From Pseudomonadota bacterium (lineage in GTDB: Bacteria > Pseudomonadota > Gammaproteobacteria > Burkholderiales > SHXO01): a stretch of 32,301 nt of DNA. Each line of letters begins with the position of its first letter. The stretch's first letter is position 1. Below the pieces are notes generated by a model that worked only from the letters and a program-made list of their open reading frames with translations, was not told the origin of the DNA and did no database searches. Shown one piece after another: positions 24,771 through 30,217 of the stretch. The stretch lies in assembly GCA_023430065.1 (NCBI GenBank), contig JAEZCG010000083.1, forward strand, positions 1-32,301, in the 5' to 3' direction. The translations under genes and the position numbers were made by a program.

Positions 24771-25272
24771 GAATCGGCAACTCGTGGCCGTCGATGCCTG
24801 GCGCATCGTCGGACTGCATTCCGACGAGCCCTCTGCATTCTCGGAGTGCGAGGATGTCGTCGTCCCGCTCGCGTGCTGGAAGAGCGCTGCCGCATCGCTG
24901 GCGCGGCGTCCCGGACGCACCGGCGTATGGCTGGCGCCCGCCGACCATCCCGCCGAGCTGGCGGCCGTCGGCTTTCCCGCTCTCGTCGCGGTTCATTTCC
25001 CCGCGTTCACCGATGGACGGGGCTACTCCACCGCCCGCCTCCTGCGTGAGCGCTACGGCTTCCGCGGGGAGCTGCGCGCCGTCGGCGATGTCCTGCGCGA
25101 CCAGCTGTACGAACTGGCCCGTGTCGGCTTCGACGCCTTCGCCCTGCGCGCAGACCAGGATGCGCAGGCGGCGCTGAGCGCCTTCGCGGACTACAGCGAG
25201 GACTATCAGGCCGCCGCGGCCCGCGGTCCGCTGTTCGCGCGCCGCTTCGCAGGCGGGGAGCAGCGACGCTGA
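24754..25272 (+). CDS. DUF934 family protein, probable sulfite reduction accessory protein
   Basis: A 172-residue protein starting at the ATG at 24754, inside the last 17 bases of cysI. It matches the DUF934 family, found in proteobacteria almost always next to cysI or cysH, whose biochemical role is not established. Visible features are an early acidic core (LHSDEPSAF), a GVWLAPADHPAEL segment (about 57-69), FPAFTDGRGYSTARLLRERYGFRGELRAVGDV in two parts (about 83-114), and DQLYELARVGFD. No cysteines form a cluster motif and no flavin motif is visible. Association suggests it helps CysI, for example in electron delivery or assembly, but that is inference. It ends with TGA overlapping a possible CTG start of cysH. 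Confidence 0.88.
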   Translation: MPTLIRNRQLVAVDAWRIVGLHSDEPSAFSECEDVVVPLACWKSAAASLARRPGRTGVWLAPADHPAELAAVGFPALVAVHFPAFTDGRGYSTARLLRERYGFRGELRAVGDVLRDQLYELARVGFDAFALRADQDAQAALSAFADYSEDYQAAAARGPLFARRFAGGEQRR

Positions 25273-25310
25273 CCCTCGACCGACGGATCGCGCAGACGCG
25301 CGCACGGCTG

Positions 25311-25991
25311 GTGGACGCCGTCGCCCGCCACCCAGCCGCGGCGTTCGCATCCTCCTTCGGCGCCGAAGACATGGTGATCCTGGACCTGATCGTGCGGCTG
25401 TCGATCGAAGTCGAGATCTTCACGCTCGACACCGGCCGCCTGCACGAGGAGACGCATGCGCTGATCGCCCTGGCGAGAGCGCGCTACGGCCGTCCCATCC
25501 GCATGCTGGTTCCCGACGCGGCCGAGCTCGAGGCCTACGTGGCCCGGCACGGCAGCAACGCCTTCTACGACAGCGTCGCGCTGCGCAGGCGCTGCTGCGA
25601 GATCCGAAAACTCGCCCCGCTGCGCCGCGCACTGGCCGGCAAGTCGCTGTGGATCACCGGCCTGCGCCGGGGACAGTCCGCGGCGCGCGCAGAGGTCGCA
25701 ATGCTCGCCCATGACGAGGTGCACGGTCTGATGAAGCTCAACCCGCTCGTGGACTGGAGCGAGGCGCACGTGACGGCCTACGTCGCGCGCCACGACGTGC
25801 CGGTGAACGTGCTGCACGCGCGCGGCTATCCGAGCATCGGCTGCGCGCCGTGCACGCGCGCGGTGCAGCCGGGCGAGGACCCGCGCGCCGGCCGCTGGTG
25901 GTGGGAGCAGGCTGGGGCGCGCGAGTGCGGACTGCACGTGGACGCCAGCGGACGCCTCGTCCGGGCGGGCGCAACCGTGTCCGCAGGCTAG
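25311..25991 (+). CDS. cysH: Assimilatory adenylyl-sulfate (APS) reductase
   Basis: The product reduces APS to sulfite, using thioredoxin or glutaredoxin. From the GTG at 25311 it has 226 residues with SFGAED at 15-20 (nucleotide-binding), FTLDTGRL at 37-44, Cys95-Cys96 and Cys178-x-x-Cys181, the four ligands of a [4Fe-4S] cluster, and the catalytic Cys206 in ECGLH. The paired Cys-Cys and CxxC mark the APS-type rather than PAPS-type enzyme, so no CysC kinase is needed, and none is present. The GTG leaves only 14 residues before the nucleotide motif, and there is no ribosome-binding site. A CTG at 25269, eight bases after GGGGAG and overlapping the DUF934 stop, would add 14 helical residues and may be the true start (240 residues). 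Confidence 0.9.
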   Translation: MDAVARHPAAAFASSFGAEDMVILDLIVRLSIEVEIFTLDTGRLHEETHALIALARARYGRPIRMLVPDAAELEAYVARHGSNAFYDSVALRRRCCEIRKLAPLRRALAGKSLWITGLRRGQSAARAEVAMLAHDEVHGLMKLNPLVDWSEAHVTAYVARHDVPVNVLHARGYPSIGCAPCTRAVQPGEDPRAGRWWWEQAGARECGLHVDASGRLVRAGATVSAG

Positions 25992-26016
25992 TCCGACGAA
26001 CCGAAGCTAGACCGAC

Positions 26017-26955
26017 ATGCTGACTGTCACCGAATCCCGGCCCGCCATGCGCCGCCAGCGCGGCTGGACGCACCTCGACGCGCTCGAAGCCGAATCCATC
26101 TTCATCCTGCGCGAGATCGCGGCCGAGTGCCGCAACGTCGCGCTGCTGTTCTCCGGCGGTAAGGACTCCGCCGTGGTGCTGCGCCTGGCGGAGCGCGCCT
26201 TCTTTCCCGAGCGCATCCCCTTCTCGCTGCTGCACATCGACACCGAGCACAACTTCCCGGAGGTGATCGAGTTCCGCGACCGAATCGCCCGCCGCCGCAG
26301 TCTGCGGCTGATCGTGCGCTCCGTGGGCGAGTCCATCCGGCGCGGCCGGGTCCGCCTGCGCCATCCGGACGAACCGCGCAATCCGCATCAGTCGGTGACG
26401 CTGCTCGACGCGATTGCCGAGTTCGGCTTCGATGCATGCATCGGTGGCGCGCGGCGCGACGAGGAGAAGGCCCGCGCAAAGGAGCGCGTGTTCTCGTTTC
26501 GCGACGAGTTCGGGCAGTGGGACCCCAAGAGCCAGCGTCCCGAGCTGTGGTCGCTGTACAACGGCCGCGTGCGCGTCGGCGAGAACATCCGCGTCTTTCC
26601 GATCTCGAATTGGACCGAGCTCGACGTGTGGCAGTACATCCGCCGCGAGCGCATCGAACTGCCGTCGATCTACTTCGCGCACGAGCGCCAGGTGGTGCGC
26701 CGGGGCAGCGCGCTGGTGCCCGTCACCCCCCTCACGCCGGCGCGCGAAGGTGAGCACGTGGAGCGCGCAAGCGTGCGCTTCCGCACGGTCGGCGACATCA
26801 CCTGCACCGCGCCGGTCGCCTCCATCGCTGCGACGCTCGACGAGATCGTGCACGAGACGCAGAGCGCGCGCATCAGCGAGCGCGGCGCCACGCGGTTGGA
26901 CGACCAGGCGAGCGACGCGGCGATGGAGCTGCGCAAGAAGGAGGGCTACTTCTGA
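26017..26955 (+). CDS. cysD: Sulfate adenylyltransferase subunit 2 (CysD)
   Basis: A 312-residue PP-loop ATP pyrophosphatase-family protein that forms APS from sulfate and ATP, driven by GTP hydrolysis of its partner CysN. The PP-loop SGGKDS is at 46-51, HIDTEHNFPEVIEFRD follows at about 72-87, GGARRDEEKARAKERVFSF (about 142-160) is the substrate-binding segment, and NWTELDVWQYI (about 198-208) is characteristic. The C-terminus EKKEGYF-like ending is conserved in the family (here ELRKKEGYF). The ATG at 26017 is 25 bases after the cysH stop. Its stop overlaps the cysN start by one base (TGATG). Confidence 0.95.
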   Translation: MLTVTESRPAMRRQRGWTHLDALEAESIFILREIAAECRNVALLFSGGKDSAVVLRLAERAFFPERIPFSLLHIDTEHNFPEVIEFRDRIARRRSLRLIVRSVGESIRRGRVRLRHPDEPRNPHQSVTLLDAIAEFGFDACIGGARRDEEKARAKERVFSFRDEFGQWDPKSQRPELWSLYNGRVRVGENIRVFPISNWTELDVWQYIRRERIELPSIYFAHERQVVRRGSALVPVTPLTPAREGEHVERASVRFRTVGDITCTAPVASIAATLDEIVHETQSARISERGATRLDDQASDAAMELRKKEGYF

Positions 26956-28274
26956 TGGGCGCCGCCGATCCAACGCCGCGCACTGGCCTGCTTCGCTTCG
27001 TCACCGCGGGCAGCGTGGACGACGGCAAGAGCACCCTGATCGGGCGTCTGCTCTACGACAGCAAGGGGCTGCAGGCGGATCAACTCACCGCGCTCGAAGC
27101 CGCCTCGCGCCGTCGCGGCCTGAGCGAGGTCGATCTATCCCTTCTCACCGACGGCCTGCTCGCCGAGCGCGAGCAGGGCATTACGATCGACGTCGCCTAT
27201 CGCTACTTCGCCACGCCGGCGCGCAAGTTCATCATCGGCGACTCACCCGGCCACGCCCAGTACACACGCAACATGGTCACCGCCGCCAGCACGGCCGACG
27301 TCGCGGTGCTGCTGGTGGACGCGCGCCATGGCTTGCAGCCGCAGACGCGGCGCCACGCGTATCTGGCGCGCTGGGTCGGCATTCCGCGCATCGTGCTCGC
27401 GGTGAACAAGATGGACCTGGTCGACGAGGCGCAGGCAGCCTTCGAGCGCATCCGCGAGCAGTTTCACCGCTTCGCCACCGGGCTGGGATTCGTCGCGGTG
27501 CACGAGATCCCGGTGTCGGCGCTGCGCGGTGACAACGTGGTCGTACGCGGGGAGGCACTCGCCTGGTACCGCGGACCGACGCTGCTCGAGTACCTCGAAA
27601 CGGCACCCGCGCGCCACGACGACCAGACCCGCGATGGCACCCAGCCTCTGCGCTTTCCGGTGCAGCGCGTCGTGCGGGTGGCGGGTGGCAACGCGCAACC
27701 GGGCTCGGGCTTCGAGGAGGCAGAGTTCCGCGGCTACCAAGGCACCGTGGCATCCGGGCAGATCGCCGTGGGCGATCCGATCGTCTGCCTGCCGTCCGGC
27801 ACGCGCGCGCGCGTCGCGCAGATCCTCGATGCGGATGGTGAGCTGCCCTGCGCCGGGGCCGACAGGGCGATCACCGTCACGCTGGACCGCGAGATCGACG
27901 TGTCGCGCGGCGATCTGTTGGTCGCATCCCATGCGCTGCCAGCCGTCGGCCAGGATATCGTGGCCGAGGTGTGCTGGTTCGACGGCGAACCACTGGTTCC
28001 CTCCCGCCCCTATCTGCTCAAGAACGGCTGCGCCAGCGTGCGTGCGCGATTCGCCCAGCTGCAGCACCGGATCGACGTGGACAGTCTGTGCCTGATCGAG
28101 GGTCCCGACACCCTGGAGATGAACGACATCGCCCGGGTGCGCCTGCGCACCCAGCGTCCGCTCGCCGTGGACGACTATGCCCGCAACCGCGTGACGGGCG
28201 CCTTCATCCTCATCGACGAGGGCACCAACCGAACCGTGGCGGCGGGGACCATCGTCGGGAGCGCTCACGCATGA
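26955..28274 (+). CDS. cysN: Sulfate adenylyltransferase subunit 1, GTPase (CysN)
   Basis: A 439-residue GTPase of the elongation-factor-like family that couples GTP hydrolysis to APS synthesis by CysD. The G1 motif GSVDDGKS is at 19-26, ITIDVAYRYF (about 76-85) is the switch I region, DSPGH is at 96-100 (G3) and NKMD at 151-154 (G4). The C-terminal beta-barrel domains follow. At 439 residues it has no fused CysC (APS kinase) domain, unlike many CysNC proteins, which agrees with an APS-type CysH. It overlaps cysD by one base and the next gene by four (ATGA), showing tight translational coupling. Confidence 0.95.
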   Translation: MGAADPTPRTGLLRFVTAGSVDDGKSTLIGRLLYDSKGLQADQLTALEAASRRRGLSEVDLSLLTDGLLAEREQGITIDVAYRYFATPARKFIIGDSPGHAQYTRNMVTAASTADVAVLLVDARHGLQPQTRRHAYLARWVGIPRIVLAVNKMDLVDEAQAAFERIREQFHRFATGLGFVAVHEIPVSALRGDNVVVRGEALAWYRGPTLLEYLETAPARHDDQTRDGTQPLRFPVQRVVRVAGGNAQPGSGFEEAEFRGYQGTVASGQIAVGDPIVCLPSGTRARVAQILDADGELPCAGADRAITVTLDREIDVSRGDLLVASHALPAVGQDIVAEVCWFDGEPLVPSRPYLLKNGCASVRARFAQLQHRIDVDSLCLIEGPDTLEMNDIARVRLRTQRPLAVDDYARNRVTGAFILIDEGTNRTVAAGTIVGSAHA

Positions 28275-29038
28275 CCGGAACCGTGCACCTTGTCGGTGCC
28301 GGCCCGGGCGCGCCCGATCTGCTGACCGTGCGTGCGGTGCGCCTGCTCGAGCAGGCCGACGTCGTGCTCCACGATGCGCTGGTGCATCCGGAGGTGCTCG
28401 CGCTGGCGCGCCGCGCAGTGCTGGTGCCCGTGGGCAAGCGCTGCGGAAGACTGTCCACCGCGCAGCGCTTCATCAACAAGCAGCTGATCGACGCTGCGCG
28501 CCGCCACGAGACGGTGGTGCGACTCAAGGGCGGCGACCCGATGCTGTTCGGCCGCGCGCAAGAGGAGATCGACGCGCTGCGCGAAGCCGGCATCGCAGTC
28601 GACGTCGTGCCCGGCATCAGTGCCGCGTATGCCGCGAGCGCCGAGGTCCTGCAATCGATCACCCAACGCGGCACCAGCCGCAGCGTGGTGTTCCTGACAC
28701 CGCGCGTGGGAGACGGCGAGCGCGAGCACGACTGGGCGCGGTCCGCCGCCGCGGCCGACACCGCCGTCCTCTACATGGCGAGCCGGCAGGCGCAGGCGAT
28801 CACCGGCAGCCTGATCGCAGCCGGCGTCCCGGCGACCCGGCCGGCGGTGTTCGTGGAGAGCGCATCGCTGCCCGGGTCGCGCGTCATCCCCGCGCGCGTG
28901 GCGACGCTGGCGAAGGCCGCCAGTGCGCTGGGAGACGGCCCGGCGCTGCTGATGATCGGCGACGTGTACGAAGGTGTCGTGGCGCAGGCGGAGGCGGCGA
29001 CCGCGGCGCGCTGGGAGCCGCTGCAACGCAGGGCATAG
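28271..29038 (+). CDS. cobA: Uroporphyrinogen-III C-methyltransferase (SUMT)
   Basis: A 255-residue single-domain SUMT, which adds two methyl groups to uroporphyrinogen III to make precorrin-2 for siroheme and cobalamin. Visible are the S-adenosylmethionine-binding motif VGAGPGAPDLLT (8-19), the VVLHDALV stretch (31-38), RLKGGDPMLFGR (84-95) and VVPGISAAYAA, all typical. It lacks the CysG N-terminal dehydrogenase/chelatase domain. Its start overlaps the cysN stop by four bases, so it belongs to the cysI operon and presumably supplies siroheme for CysI. CysG C-terminal domain or CobA naming is interchangeable here. A long repeat-containing gap follows. Confidence 0.93.
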   Translation: MTGTVHLVGAGPGAPDLLTVRAVRLLEQADVVLHDALVHPEVLALARRAVLVPVGKRCGRLSTAQRFINKQLIDAARRHETVVRLKGGDPMLFGRAQEEIDALREAGIAVDVVPGISAAYAASAEVLQSITQRGTSRSVVFLTPRVGDGEREHDWARSAAAADTAVLYMASRQAQAITGSLIAAGVPATRPAVFVESASLPGSRVIPARVATLAKAASALGDGPALLMIGDVYEGVVAQAEAATAARWEPLQRRA

Positions 29039-29111
29039 GCGCGCAGTGCTTCGTGCGCTGAGGGGTCGTTCCGAGCGCAGTGCGAGCGCGGCGAGGCGTT
29101 GCACCCCACGG

Positions 29112-29190
29112 TGTCATTTCGAGCGCAGCGAGAAATCCTCGCCGTGGACGCAGCAAAGCGAGGATCCCTCGACTTCGTCTCGGGATGACA
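29112..29190. repeat. Long imperfect palindrome (GTCATTTCGAGCGCAGCGA type)
   Basis: The left arm (29112-29142) starts TGTCATTTCGAGCGCAGCGA and the right arm (29158-29190) ends in CGTCTCGGGATGACA; the arms are imperfect complements around a 15-base loop. A degenerate half copy (GTCGTTCCGAGCGCAGTGCGA) precedes it near 29067-29090. Such palindromes are, from memory, common dispersed intergenic repeats in proteobacteria. It separates the cysI operon from the chelatase gene and could slow or protect the transcript end. Confidence 0.8.
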
Positions 29191-29238
29191 CCATTGGACG
29201 GGACGACACCGCGGGACAGCACGACAGCGCGGGACGCG

Positions 29239-29244
29239 TAAACT
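29239..29244 (+). promoter_or_regulatory. -10-like element close to the chelatase start
   Basis: TAAACT ends seven bases before the ATG at 29252, and no Shine-Dalgarno is visible, so a leaderless transcript is possible. It matches the -10 consensus at four of six positions. Confidence 0.3.
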
Positions 29245-29251
29245 GTCTTCC

Positions 29252-29611
29252 ATGATCGGCCTCCTCCTGTTCGCCCATGGCGCCCGCGACGAACGCTGGC
29301 GCGAGCCCTTCGACCGGCTGCTCGAGCAGGTGCGGCGCGGACACGACGGACCGGTCGAGCTCGCCTTTCTCGAACTGATGCAGCCGGACCTGGCGAAGGC
29401 GGCTTCGACGCTTGCGATCACCGGCGTCTCGCGGATCGTCGTCGTGCCGCTCTTCCTCGGCACCGGCGGGCATCTGCGCCGCGATCTGCCGCGCCTGCTC
29501 GAGCAGGCCAGCCATGCGGCAGGCGTGGAGATCGCCGCCGTGCCCGCCGTCGGCGAGCAGAGCGACGTGCTCGGCGCGATCGCCGGGTATTGCCTGCGCA
29601 GCGGCCGATAG
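29252..29611 (+). CDS. cbiX: CbiX/SirB-type sirohydrochlorin chelatase (short form)
   Basis: A 119-residue protein of the short CbiX/SirB family that inserts Fe or Co into sirohydrochlorin. The active-site histidines are His9 in FAHGARD and His74 in GTGGHLRRDLP, with ELMQPDLAKA between, all conserved in the family. Short single-domain forms act as homodimers. It is the likely final step of siroheme synthesis for CysI, paired with the SUMT gene upstream; the intermediate dehydrogenation of precorrin-2 needs an enzyme not in this window. Iron is expected rather than cobalt because no cobalamin genes are nearby, but that is inference. The ATG at 29252 follows the repeat region. Confidence 0.88.
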   Translation: MIGLLLFAHGARDERWREPFDRLLEQVRRGHDGPVELAFLELMQPDLAKAASTLAITGVSRIVVVPLFLGTGGHLRRDLPRLLEQASHAAGVEIAAVPAVGEQSDVLGAIAGYCLRSGR

Positions 29612-29641
29612 CCGGCGCGGCGCGTGGCAGAATGGCGCGCC

Positions 29642-30217
29642 ATGAATTTCCTCGCGCACCTCTATCTCGCCCCGGATGACGACGATGCGCTGCTCGGCAG
29701 CCTGATGGGGGATTTCGTCAAGGGACCGCTACGCGGCGAGCACGCTCCCGGCATCGAGCGGGGACTCGCGCTGCACCGGCGCATCGATGCGTTCACGGAT
29801 GCGCATCCGGTGGTGGCGCGCAGCCGCGCCCGCATTCTTCCTCCGCGGCGGCGCTACGCGGGGATCATGGTGGACATGTTCTACGACCACTGCCTGGCAC
29901 GCGACTGGGCACGCTACGCCTCGCTGCCGCTCGAGCAGTTCGCCGATCGGGTCTACCGGCTGCTGGAGAACCAGGGCAGCCGCCTTCCCGAGCGTCTGCG
30001 CCGGATGGCGCCAACCATGACGCGCCAGGACTGGCTGTCCTCGTACCGCGAAGTGCGCGCGATCGGCTGCGCACTGGAGCGAATGGGCACCCGCCTCAAG
30101 CGCGGCAATGCACTACTGGGCGCCGGCGCGGATCTGGATGTCCACTACGCCGGCCTGGGGGCAGACTTCGACGAGTTCTTTCCGCAGTTGATCACGTTTG
30201 CTCGCTCCTCGACATGA
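29642..30217 (+). CDS. acpH: Acyl carrier protein phosphodiesterase (AcpH, DUF479)
   Basis: A 191-residue protein close in length to E. coli AcpH (about 193), which removes the phosphopantetheine arm from acyl carrier protein. The N-terminus MNFLAHLYLA, GSLMGDFVKG (19-28, with Asp24, the metal-binding residue in E. coli), HRRIDAFTDAHP (46-57) and the C-terminal YAGLGADFDEFFP motif are all characteristic. The ATG at 29642 is preferred because homologues begin MNFLAHLYL; an upstream GTG at 29624 would add six residues. CAGAAT at 29628-29633 lies close before the ATG and may be a -10 element. The stop overlaps the next gene by four bases (ATGA). Confidence 0.92.
   Translation: MNFLAHLYLAPDDDDALLGSLMGDFVKGPLRGEHAPGIERGLALHRRIDAFTDAHPVVARSRARILPPRRRYAGIMVDMFYDHCLARDWARYASLPLEQFADRVYRLLENQGSRLPERLRRMAPTMTRQDWLSSYREVRAIGCALERMGTRLKRGNALLGAGADLDVHYAGLGADFDEFFPQLITFARSST

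Noticed and set aside
23097..24920. 607-codon open frame on the minus strand
   Set aside because: Antisense to cysI; no recognisable domain and shadow-type composition.
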